Below are positions 33,258 through 40,074 of a DNA stretch of 64,000 bases, in pieces (positions within the stretch are counted from its first letter, which is position 1; every line of letters begins with the position of its first letter). The notes under the pieces were generated by a model. That model searched no databases and was not told the DNA's origin. It worked only from the letters and a program-made list of their open reading frames with translations. The position numbers and the translations under genes were made by a program. This stretch comes from Frateuria_A sp049727805 (lineage in GTDB: Bacteria > Pseudomonadota > Gammaproteobacteria > Xanthomonadales > Rhodanobacteraceae): the NCBI RefSeq assembly GCF_049727805.1, contig NZ_JBCNYA010000014.1, positions 34,981-98,980 of the forward strand, written 5' to 3'.

Positions 33258-33572
33258 TTACGCCGGCACGCTTGCCGGCAGATCCAGTGCCTTGACCAGG
33301 CCCAGCGTTTCCGCCGCCTCGCACAACGTGGTGCTCGCGCCGCGCCAGCTCACCGCGCAGCCGCGCGAGAGCGCCTCGCGGCGGAACAGCGTCAGCAGCT
33401 GCAGCGCGGCGGTGTCCACGCGCTCGACCGCGCGGCCGTCGATCTGCGTCGCCGGCGCGTCCAGCGCGCCGAGCAGATCGGCCAGCAGCGCCGACTGCGC
33501 GGCCATCCGGCAATCCGCCGGCAGGCCGATCTCGACCGCGGCCGGTGCGCCGTGTTCTCGTTTGCTGCCCAT
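33258..33572 (-). CDS. STAS domain protein, first gene of the second chemotaxis operon
   Basis: 104 residues. The STAS core is visible as VEIGLPADCRMAAQSALLAD, the loop GRAVERVDTAALQLLTLFRR (Thr instead of Ser at the switch position), and AETLGLVKALDL near the end. It resembles the MlaB/anti-anti-sigma type found at the head of some chemotaxis clusters. A sigma-28 promoter lies 38-64 nt upstream of its ATG. A second STAS protein closes the cluster at 21330. Confidence 0.82.
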   Translation of the reverse strand: MGSKREHGAPAAVEIGLPADCRMAAQSALLADLLGALDAPATQIDGRAVERVDTAALQLLTLFRREALSRGCAVSWRGASTTLCEAAETLGLVKALDLPASVPA

Positions 33573-33609
33573 TGCTTGCCTCCGCTCGTACCGGGCCCCT
33601 GCCCAAGCC

Positions 33610-33636
33610 TTATCGGCGGTTCCGGTGGAGGCTTTA
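33610..33636 (-). promoter_or_regulatory. Sigma-28 (FliA) promoter of the second chemotaxis operon
   Basis: On the minus strand TAAA (33633-33636), a 15-nt spacer and GCCGATAA (33610-33617): an exact match to the enterobacterial FliA consensus TAAA-N15-GCCGATAA. Transcription would begin about 30 nt before the STAS start codon. A sigma-28 gene (fliA) is encoded at 43160-43930. Confidence 0.88.
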
Positions 33637-33666
33637 GTGCCGGAAAGTGACCGCCGTCACCGTCGC

Positions 33667-33693
33667 TCAAGTTATCGTCCGCCCGGCCGATTC
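33667..33693 (+). promoter_or_regulatory. Sigma-28-like promoter of the fliK-like gene, divergent
   Basis: On the plus strand TCAAGTTA, an 11-nt spacer and GCCGATTC; the -35 core TCAA is 15 nt from GCCGATTC. This matches the consensus except for one -35 base and the last two -10 positions. It lies 55 nt before the GTG at 33748 and only 30 bp from the opposite sigma-28 promoter. Confidence 0.65.
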
Positions 33694-33747
33694 CTGTACC
33701 GACTGCACGGAACCGACCACTGCCCGGCCGGCAGGCAGGAGACCCGC

Positions 33748-34905
33748 GTGATCATCCAACCCACCAGCCTCGCCGCGATGACCTGGGCGGGTGCCGCCTC
33801 CGGCACCGCGGCCGAGAGCTGGCGCGTGGGCACCGTGCTGGACGCCCGTCCGCTGGGCATGGGCGAGCAGGGGCGCATGGTGCTGCAGATCGGCGCGCTC
33901 ACGGTGGAGGCCGACCCGCTCGGCACCCCGCTGCCCTCGCAGTTCCAGGTGCGCGTGCTGGCGATGGGCAACCCGCCGCTGCTGGAGATCCTCGCCGGCG
34001 CCGCCGCCGACCCGCGCGTGCAACAGGCCTTGCGCGAACGCCTGCCGCAGCAGAACGGCTACGCGCCGCTGCTCGCCACGCTGGGCGCGCTGGCGCAGCG
34101 CCCGGTGGTGCGCCAGTTGCCGCCGGAGGTGCGCGCCGCGCTGGCGCTGCTCGACCAGGGCGTGCGCACGCCGCAGGACATCACCCGCGCGGACGGCCTG
34201 CGCGAGGCGGTCGCCCGCAGCGGCCTGTTCTTCGAGTCGCAACTGGTCCGGCCGCGCACCAATCCGATGCCGCTGGGCGAAGAGGACTTCAAGGCCGTGC
34301 TGCTGCGCCTGGCCGCAGTGCTCGACCGGCAGCCCCGGTTGCCCGTTCACCCGCCCGCCAGCGGCGCCGACACGCCGCCGCCGCTGCGCCAGCGCGGCCT
34401 GCAGGCGCAGCCGCGCGCGCCACTCGCGGCGTCCTTCGGCGATCCCTCCGTCGACGACGACGTCGGCCAGCTGCTCGGCCGCCTGCGCGGCGACGTGCAC
34501 GCCGCGCTCGCGCGGCTGGAAATCGCCCAGCTCGATGCGGCGGGGGCGCAGGCCTGGATGATCGAGATCCCGCTGCAGGGCCCGCGTGGCCGCGACGTAC
34601 TGCAGCTCCACCTCGAGCACGGCCAGGACGCCGAGACCGGCGCCGGCACGTGGACCCTGGGCTTCGCTCTCGACCTGCCGTCGCTCGGCCCGCTGCAGGG
34701 CGAGCTGCAACTGCGCGACCTGCGCCTGAACGTGCGCCTGTGGGCCGAGCGCAGCGCCACCACCGAGCGGCTGGAACGCCAGTTCACCCCGCTGCGCCAG
34801 CGCCTGGCCGCCAGCGGCCTGCAACTGGACCAGTTGAGCTGCCAGACCGGCCTGCCGCAGGGCCAGGGCCATGCCAGCGCCCTGCTGCTGAAGGCCACCG
34901 CATGA
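33748..34905 (+). CDS. FliK-like protein (flagellar hook-length control C-terminal domain)
   Basis: About 385 residues. The C-terminal part (about 250-385) has the FliK pattern: WMIEIPLQGPRGRDVLQLHL, FALDLPSLGPLQGELQLRDL, VRLWAERSATTERLERQFTP, LRQRLAASGLQLDQL. The N-terminal half is OB/beta-like and then Pro/Ala-rich. GTG 33748 follows AGGAGA at 5-6 nt. It is a second FliK-type gene besides fliK at 54455, driven by its own sigma-28-like promoter and overlapping a gene for a FlhB C-terminal-domain homologue (ATGA). Similar pairs occur in Pseudomonas; their role is uncertain. Confidence 0.82.
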   Translation: MIIQPTSLAAMTWAGAASGTAAESWRVGTVLDARPLGMGEQGRMVLQIGALTVEADPLGTPLPSQFQVRVLAMGNPPLLEILAGAAADPRVQQALRERLPQQNGYAPLLATLGALAQRPVVRQLPPEVRAALALLDQGVRTPQDITRADGLREAVARSGLFFESQLVRPRTNPMPLGEEDFKAVLLRLAAVLDRQPRLPVHPPASGADTPPPLRQRGLQAQPRAPLAASFGDPSVDDDVGQLLGRLRGDVHAALARLEIAQLDAAGAQAWMIEIPLQGPRGRDVLQLHLEHGQDAETGAGTWTLGFALDLPSLGPLQGELQLRDLRLNVRLWAERSATTERLERQFTPLRQRLAASGLQLDQLSCQTGLPQGQGHASALLLKATA

Positions 34906-35168
34906 GCACCGCCCTGCCGCCGCCGCAGCGGCGCGTCACCCTGCGCCTGGCCGGTCCTGAAACCAAGGCCACGCCGCTGCCGCCCGAAGCGCTGGAACTG
35001 CTGCTCGCCCGCGCCCGCGCGCTCGGCCTGCCGCTGCACCACGACCCGCAGGTCGCCTCGATCCTCGCCGCCCTGCGCCTGCGCGATGACGTGCCGGTAC
35101 TGCTCTACGCCGCCGCCGCCGCGGTGCTGGCCAGCGTCTACGACGCCAGCGGCGAACCCGCCGCGTAA
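34902..35168 (+). CDS. FlhB C-terminal-domain homologue (FhlB-like, EscU/YscU/HrcU family)
   Basis: 88 residues. The core PPEALELLLARARALGLPLH through DDVPVLLYAAAAAVLASVYD matches the part of FlhB after its self-cleavage site (compare IRLVASGHRIPMVEAPPLAR and IPVSLYVAVAQVLAYVY in the FlhB at 48515). The NPTH cleavage motif and all membrane helices are absent. It starts inside the stop of the fliK-like gene. Such proteins can replace the FlhB tail in export switching in other bacteria. Confidence 0.82.
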   Translation: MSTALPPPQRRVTLRLAGPETKATPLPPEALELLLARARALGLPLHHDPQVASILAALRLRDDVPVLLYAAAAAVLASVYDASGEPAA

Positions 35169-35193
35169 ACCCGAGACGAGGCGCCGCTCCTGT

Positions 35194-35230
35194 TCTCTTT
35201 CCCTCCAGGGAGAGGGTTGGGGTGAGGGGC
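35194..35230. repeat. Interspersed palindromic repeat, CCCTCC-AGGGAGAGGG...TGAGGGG copy
   Basis: A slightly degenerate copy (TTCTCTTTCCCTCCAGGGAG) followed by the conserved GGGTTGGGGTGAGGGGC tail. It lies after the FlhB-tail gene. The rest of the 240-bp gap to tsdB shows no gene. Confidence 0.7.
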
Positions 35231-35409
35231 CCCGCGGCAAGCCCCGCCATCATCATGCGCGAAGCGCCCAACTTCGCGCTGCCGCCACCGACGCAAGCCG
35301 ACCGGAAAAACAGATCCGCTGACATCGCGTGCACGTTCCGCTCGCTATTCGTTGGCCTTTGACCGGCACGGGCTTGCCTGCCGGCCTGGGGCCAAAGCGG
35401 GAATCGGGG

Positions 35410-36072
35410 ATGCGCAACAGCGGGTTGGAAGGCATCGTGGTGGGCGTGTGGCTTGCGTTGGCGTGCGCGTCGCCCGCCGAGGCCGCGACACCGCAGACGC
35501 TGGTCAGCCAGGGCAACGGACATGGCGCGCCGCCGTGCCAGTCCTGCCACGGTGCCGATGGCGGCGGCCAGGCCACGGCCGGCTTTCCGCGCCTGGCCGG
35601 CTTGGATGCCGACTACCTGCGCCGGCAACTGGGCGACTACGCCAGGGGTACGCGCGCCAACGCCGTCATGCAGCCCATCGCCAAAGCGCTGTCGACGGAC
35701 GAACGCGGCACCGTGGCGGCGTACTACGCCCGGCTGCCGGTACCGGCAAAGGCCCCGGCCGCGAAGCCGGCCGATCGCCCGGCCGACGATACGGGCGCAA
35801 CGCTCGCCACACGCGGGCGCTGGTCCGCGCGGGTGCCCGCCTGCGAGCAATGCCACGGGCCCGGCGGTGTCGGCGTGGGCGCGAACTTCCCGCCGCTGGC
35901 CGGACAACCGGCCGCCTACATCGAGACGCAGTTGAAGGCCTGGCAGCAAGGCACGCGGCGCAACGATCCGCTCGAGCTGATGCAGCACCTGAGCCGCGCT
36001 CTGAGCGCGCAGGACATCGCCGCGGTGGCGCAGTGGTTCGCCGCGCAACCCACCGGGAGCGGCCACGAATGA
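35410..36072 (+). CDS. tsdB: Dihaem cytochrome c4-type electron carrier, TsdB-like
   Basis: 220 residues with a signal peptide (about 1-26). Two class I cytochrome c domains, with haem sites CQSCH (43-47) and CEQCH (145-149) and likely axial Met87 and Met191, in the c4 layout (each followed by FPRLAG/FPPLAG and a YL-Q-L or YIETQL segment). It is periplasmic. Overlap with the downstream tsdA-like gene (ATGA) suggests it accepts electrons from that enzyme, as TsdB does in Thiomonas-type tsdBA operons. ATG 35410 is chosen for the signal peptide. Confidence 0.78.
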   Translation: MRNSGLEGIVVGVWLALACASPAEAATPQTLVSQGNGHGAPPCQSCHGADGGGQATAGFPRLAGLDADYLRRQLGDYARGTRANAVMQPIAKALSTDERGTVAAYYARLPVPAKAPAAKPADRPADDTGATLATRGRWSARVPACEQCHGPGGVGVGANFPPLAGQPAAYIETQLKAWQQGTRRNDPLELMQHLSRALSAQDIAAVAQWFAAQPTGSGHE

Positions 36073-36989
36073 GCACGCGCCCGATCGCCCTGGCCCTGAT
36101 CCTGCTGGCCCTGACCGCATGCAGTGGCCGCATGCCGCTCGATGCGCATGCCGCCGATGCACCGCAGGCGGCGACGCCCGCGGCGAAGGCGCCCGCCTTC
36201 CGGCCGCCCGACGAATCGGCCATTCCCGCCGGCCCCTACGGCGACATGGTGCGGCGGGGCCGCGAGATCTTCGTGCACACGCGCAAGGCCGCGCCGGCGT
36301 ACGTCGGCAATGGCCTGAACTGCGTCAATTGCCACCTCGACGCGGGCCGCCTGGCCGACTCCGCACCGCTGTGGGGCGCGTACGGCATGTATCCGCAGTA
36401 CCGCAAGAAGAACCACCACGTGAACAGCTACGGCGAGCGGCTGCAGGGCTGCTTCATGTACAGCATGAACGGCAAGGCGCCGCCGCTGGACGACAAGGTG
36501 ATCGTGGCGCTGGAGACCTATTCCTACTGGATGGCGCAGGGCGCACCGCTGGGCGTGAAGCTCGCCGGCGCCGGCTATCCGCGCGTACCCGAACCGGCGA
36601 AGGCGCCGGACTATGCGCGCGGCCAGGCGGTGTTCGGGCGCGACTGCGCGCTGTGCCACGGTGCCGACGGCCAGGGCCAGAAAGTGGCCGGCGAGTACGT
36701 TTTCCCGCCGCTGTGGGGACCGGACTCGTTCAACTGGGGCGCCGGCATGCACGAGCTGGACAAGGCCGCCGCCTTCATCAAGGCGAACATGCCGTTGAGC
36801 CGCGGCGGCATGCTGAGCGACCAGGACGCCTGGGACGTGGCGATGTTCATGGACGCGCACGAGCGTCCACAGGACCCGCGCTACCACGGCGACCTGGCGG
36901 CCACGCGCAAGGCCTACCACGACACGCCGATGTCGCTCTATGGCAAGCGCGTCAACGGGCGCCTGCTCGGCGCGTCGCCGGCGCAATGA
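36069..36989 (+). CDS. tsdA: Thiosulfate dehydrogenase-like dihaem cytochrome, TsdA family, lipoprotein
   Basis: 306 residues. A lipobox LLALTAC puts the mature protein on a membrane as a lipoprotein. Haem 1 site CVNCH (85-89) in APAYVGNGLNCVNCHLDAGR, the TsdA-type Cys ligand in LQGCFMYSMNGKAPP (Cys128), haem 2 site CALCH (193-197) and the likely ligand region KANMPLS (Met241). TsdA oxidises two thiosulfate to tetrathionate, or works in reverse. The presence of the Cys128 segment separates it from ordinary dihaem cytochromes. It lies behind the c4-type gene with which it overlaps. Confidence 0.8.
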   Translation: MSTRPIALALILLALTACSGRMPLDAHAADAPQAATPAAKAPAFRPPDESAIPAGPYGDMVRRGREIFVHTRKAAPAYVGNGLNCVNCHLDAGRLADSAPLWGAYGMYPQYRKKNHHVNSYGERLQGCFMYSMNGKAPPLDDKVIVALETYSYWMAQGAPLGVKLAGAGYPRVPEPAKAPDYARGQAVFGRDCALCHGADGQGQKVAGEYVFPPLWGPDSFNWGAGMHELDKAAAFIKANMPLSRGGMLSDQDAWDVAMFMDAHERPQDPRYHGDLAATRKAYHDTPMSLYGKRVNGRLLGASPAQ

Positions 36990-37006
36990 GGCCGGCCCCT
37001 CTCAAA

Positions 37007-37022
37007 TGTGATGCGCATCACA
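37007..37022. promoter_or_regulatory. Perfect CRP/Clp-type operator upstream of the DsrE-like gene
   Basis: TGTGATGCGCATCACA is a full palindrome matching TGTGA-N6-TCACA exactly. It lies 103 nt before ATG 37125. A possible -10 TACACT at 37072-37077 would place its centre near -70, a distance used for class I activation by CRP. No CRP-family regulator is encoded in the window. Confidence 0.7.
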
Positions 37023-37124
37023 CTCCGCGGTGCCGGGCGCGCCGCTTGCCCGGTGCTTCACACCCCCTTCCTACACTGGTCCGTTGCGCGCGACGGCCAT
37101 TGGGCCGAACGGAGAACCGCACGG

Positions 37125-37760
37125 ATGACCTACAGCAAAGCCACCACCATGCCCGACGATGACCTCGCCCGTTCGCCCATCCGCCGCGTGCTGGTCGGAT
37201 GCGGCGTGGCGCTGCTGCTGATCGCCTGCGCCCTGGTGGTCGCTTTCGCCTTCTCCGAGCCGCAACCCGATCCGCGGCTGACGTACCCGCGCATCCACGG
37301 CGCCGGCGGCGTGCTGCCGGTGGGGCCCAACGCGCTGATGCCCTCGACCACCGCCCAGCATCGCCTGTACGTCGACGTGGACAGCGACGGCCCCACGCGC
37401 GACAACGACGTCGACCAGCGCCTGCACACCGTGGCCAAGCTGCTGAACCTGTACGCACTCGCCGGCGTGCCCAACGACAAGGTGCACCTGGTCGTGCTGT
37501 TCTACGGGCGCGGCGTGGACCTCGCGCTGTCCGACAAGGCCTATCGGCGGAAATTCGGTCATCCCAACCCGAACGCGCCGCTGATCAGGCAACTGCGCCA
37601 GGCCAACGTGAAGATGGTGGTGTGCGGCCAGGCGCTGGGGCACCAGAACTTCGTCACCTCCAACATCCGGCCGGGCATGACGCTGGCGCTGTCTGCATTG
37701 ACGGCGCGCGAGGAACTGCAGGCAGCGGGGTACGGCGAGGTGCCGAAGGAGCCCGAGTAA
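37125..37760 (+). CDS. Membrane-anchored DsrE-family protein
   Basis: 211 residues from ATG 37125; an alternative start is 37149. A membrane anchor lies at about 23-44 (VLVGCGVALLLIACALVVAF). The DsrE-like domain is periplasmic by prediction: HRLYVDVDSDGPTRDNDVD, LHTVAKLLNLYALAGVPND, KVHLVVLFYGRGVDLALSDK, and VKMVVCGQALGHQNF with the single conserved Cys. DsrE relatives carry sulfur as persulfide or act in quenching; the location behind tsdBA fits sulfur chemistry but is only context. A CRP/Clp-like site lies upstream. Confidence 0.78.
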   Translation: MTYSKATTMPDDDLARSPIRRVLVGCGVALLLIACALVVAFAFSEPQPDPRLTYPRIHGAGGVLPVGPNALMPSTTAQHRLYVDVDSDGPTRDNDVDQRLHTVAKLLNLYALAGVPNDKVHLVVLFYGRGVDLALSDKAYRRKFGHPNPNAPLIRQLRQANVKMVVCGQALGHQNFVTSNIRPGMTLALSALTAREELQAAGYGEVPKEPE

Positions 37761-37795
37761 GGCCAGGGCGGGCTTCGCGCCGCGGTCCCTTCACC

Positions 37796-38257
37796 TCACG
37801 CCGCGTCGGCCTCCGGCAGCCGGCACAGCCGGCGCACATCGAGCAGGGCGACGAAGCCGCCTTTCCACGGCAGCACCCCGATCACCGGATCGTCCACGCG
37901 CGTGGCGCGCCCGGGCGGCGGCGGGGCAGCGGCTTCGTTGCCGAGCAGCAGTTCTCCGACCGCGTCCACGCGCAGGCCGACCACGTGGCCGGCATGGCTG
38001 AGCATCACCACGCGCACACTGTCGTCGTCGTCGCCGTCGCGCGGCGGCAGGCCGAGCCGACGGCGGCCGTCGAGCACCGGCACCACGCGGCCGCGCAGGT
38101 GGCGCACGCCGAGCAGGTCGGCGGCTGCGCCGGGCACGGGCGTGACTTCGCCGATGCGGATCACCTCGCTCACCTGCGCGAGCGGCGCGGCGTAGGCCTG
38201 GCCGTCGAGCTGAAAGGTGAGCCAGTGTTGCGGATTCGGGGCGGCCGGGGCGGTCAT
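37796..38257 (-). CDS. cheW: CheW-like protein of the flagellar chemotaxis cluster
   Basis: 153 residues with a CheW fold: HWLTFQLDGQAYAAPLAQVS, DLLGVRHLRGRVVPVLDGR, VRVVMLSHAGHVVGLRVDAV and a C-terminal GFVALLDVRRLC. An insertion of acidic and Pro-rich residues (PPRDGDDDDS, AAAPPPPGR) is unusual. It follows motD by 28 nt in the order cheYZA-motCD-cheW known from Pseudomonas-type clusters. It is the last gene of this long minus-strand run. Confidence 0.88.
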   Translation of the reverse strand: MTAPAAPNPQHWLTFQLDGQAYAAPLAQVSEVIRIGEVTPVPGAAADLLGVRHLRGRVVPVLDGRRRLGLPPRDGDDDDSVRVVMLSHAGHVVGLRVDAVGELLLGNEAAAPPPPGRATRVDDPVIGVLPWKGGFVALLDVRRLCRLPEADAA

Positions 38258-38285
38258 GCCATGGGCTCCATGCAGGGAACGCGCG

Positions 38286-39335
38286 TCACTTGCCGCGCTC
38301 CGGGGTGACGATCAGGGGTGGTTCGATGGCGCGTGCAGGTGCTTTCGCGAGGCCGGCCTGCGCAGAGGCCTGCACCGCAGCCCTGGCGGGGACGTCCGCG
38401 GCGGGAACGGCGGCAGCGGTCGTATCGGGCACGTCGGTCGGCGACGCGCCGTCGGCCAGTTGCCCGATCCGGTCGGCATCGCCCGAATAGCGCACCGGCG
38501 TGGCGTGGTCGCTCAGCACCACCACCAGCACGCGGCGGTTGCGGTTGCGGCCTTCCGCGGTGGTGTTGTCGGCGGCCGGGCGGAACTGCCCCCAGCCGAT
38601 GATGCCCAGCCGCGCGGGACTGATGCCGTGCTCGGTGAACAACCGCGCCACGCTGGCTGCGCGCGCGGCGGAGAGCTCCCAATTGGACGGATAGACGGCC
38701 GTGTTGATCGGCTTGTCGTCGGTATACCCTTCGATGCGCAGCGGGTTGCCGAACGGCGCCAGGATGCCGGCCAGGTTGCCCAGCACCGTATCGGCCGGGC
38801 GCGAGAGCTGCGCCACGCCGCTGGGGAACAGGATGTCGGTGCGGATCTCGATCTCCAGCCAGTTGGGCGTGCGGCGCACGACCACCTGCTGCTTGTCGAT
38901 CAGCGGCTGCAGCGCTCGCTCGACCTCGTTCTGGATGCGCGTCAGGTTGGCCTGCCGGCGCGTCTCGGCCGCGGCCTGCACGTCGCGCATGGTCTCGTGC
39001 GGCGCGCGCACGGCGTCCATGCGCCGCGGTGCCGGCCGCAGCGGGATCGGCACCGCCACCGGCGCAGCCGCCGCACCCGGCTGGCTCTGCGGCGCGGCGA
39101 TCGCCGGGTCGACGTTGTGCGGCTTGGCGTTCTGCGGCGGCATCGGCGCGATCACGTGGCTGGAGCCGTTGAACGCCTCGATGATCGACTCGGACATCAC
39201 GCGGTACTTGCCCTCGTTGACCACCGACACCGCGTACATCACCACGAAGAAGGCGAGCAGCAGCGTCATCAGGTCGGCGTAGGGGATCGCCCAGGCCTCG
39301 TGGTTGACGTGGTCCTCGTGGCGCTTGCGCTTCAC
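38286..39335 (-). CDS. motD: Flagellar motor stator protein MotD (MotB family)
   Basis: 349 residues. The single membrane helix contains the proton-carrying Asp in HEAWAIPYADLMTLLLAFF. A plug and Pro-rich linker follow, then the OmpA-like peptidoglycan-binding domain (ILFPSGVAQLSRPADTVLGN, RIEGYTDDKPINTAVYPSNW, SVARLFTEHGISPARL, GRNRNRRVLVVVL). It forms the stator with MotC. Its start overlaps the motC stop (39332/39335). Confidence 0.95.
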   Translation of the reverse strand: MKRKRHEDHVNHEAWAIPYADLMTLLLAFFVVMYAVSVVNEGKYRVMSESIIEAFNGSSHVIAPMPPQNAKPHNVDPAIAAPQSQPGAAAAPVAVPIPLRPAPRRMDAVRAPHETMRDVQAAAETRRQANLTRIQNEVERALQPLIDKQQVVVRRTPNWLEIEIRTDILFPSGVAQLSRPADTVLGNLAGILAPFGNPLRIEGYTDDKPINTAVYPSNWELSAARAASVARLFTEHGISPARLGIIGWGQFRPAADNTTAEGRNRNRRVLVVVLSDHATPVRYSGDADRIGQLADGASPTDVPDTTAAAVPAADVPARAAVQASAQAGLAKAPARAIEPPLIVTPERGK

Positions 39336-40072
39336 GACAGGTAGCCCTGCAGCTTGGCCTCGATCTGCCGCGGGTTGTCGCCTTCGGCGATCGAGACCAG
39401 GCCCTCGACCAGGATCTCGCGCATCTGCGTCTGCTTGTGCACCAGCGCCTTCAGCCGCGCCGACATCGGCAGCATCAGCAGGTTGGCCAGCGCCACGCCG
39501 TAGATGGTGGCGACGAAGGCCGCGGCGATGCCGTGGCCGAGCTTGCTCGGGTCGGCCAAATTCTGCATCACCGCCATCAGGCCCATCACCGCGCCGATGA
39601 TGCCCATCGTGGGCGAATAGATGCCGGCGTTCTCGAACACCTTGGCGGCGACCAGCTCGTTGTGCTCGCGCGCCTCCAGCTCCACTTCCAGCACGCTGCG
39701 GATGGCGTCCGGCTCGCCCCCGTCGACCAGCATCTGCAGGCCCTTGCGCACGAAGCCGTCGGCCTCCTCGTCGATCTGCGGCTCCAGGCCGAGCAGGCCC
39801 TGGCGGCGCGAGATCTCGCTCCAGCCGATGATGCGGCCGATCAGGTCCGACGGATGGAACGAGGGCGGCCGGTAGACCATCGGCAGCATGCCCAGCGCGC
39901 GCCGCAGCACGCTGCCTGGCGTCTGCACCATCAGCGCGGCGAGCGTGCCGGCGAACACGATCACGAACGCGGCCGGGTTGACCAGCGCGCCGATCGTGGA
40001 GCCCTTCAGGATGGTGCCGACGATGATGACCAGGAAGGCCAGGATCGTGCCGATGAGGCTCACCGGATCCAT
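39332..40072 (-). CDS. motC: Flagellar motor stator protein MotC (MotA family)
   Basis: 246 residues, four membrane helices (MDPVSLIGTILAFLVIIVG, NPAAFVIVFAGTLAALMVQ, SPTMGIIGAVMGLMAVMQN, AFVATIYGVALANLLMLP). The cytoplasmic loop between helices 2 and 3 has the charged residues that touch FliG. The ATG at 40072 is 2 nt after the cheA stop, so it is co-translated. With MotD it forms the ion-driven stator; no separate motAB pair is in the window. Confidence 0.95.
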   Translation of the reverse strand: MDPVSLIGTILAFLVIIVGTILKGSTIGALVNPAAFVIVFAGTLAALMVQTPGSVLRRALGMLPMVYRPPSFHPSDLIGRIIGWSEISRRQGLLGLEPQIDEEADGFVRKGLQMLVDGGEPDAIRSVLEVELEAREHNELVAAKVFENAGIYSPTMGIIGAVMGLMAVMQNLADPSKLGHGIAAAFVATIYGVALANLLMLPMSARLKALVHKQTQMREILVEGLVSIAEGDNPRQIEAKLQGYLS

Positions 40073-40074
40073 TC

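Noticed and set aside
33610..33636. Sigma-70 promoter before the STAS-cheY-cheA operon
   Set aside because: The exact TAAA-N15-GCCGATAA match to the FliA consensus is much stronger than any -35/-10 pair there.
35410..36989. Nitrite or nitric-oxide related cytochromes
   Set aside because: No haem cd1, NorC or copper motifs; the Cys-ligand segment LQGCFMYSMNGK fits TsdA instead.
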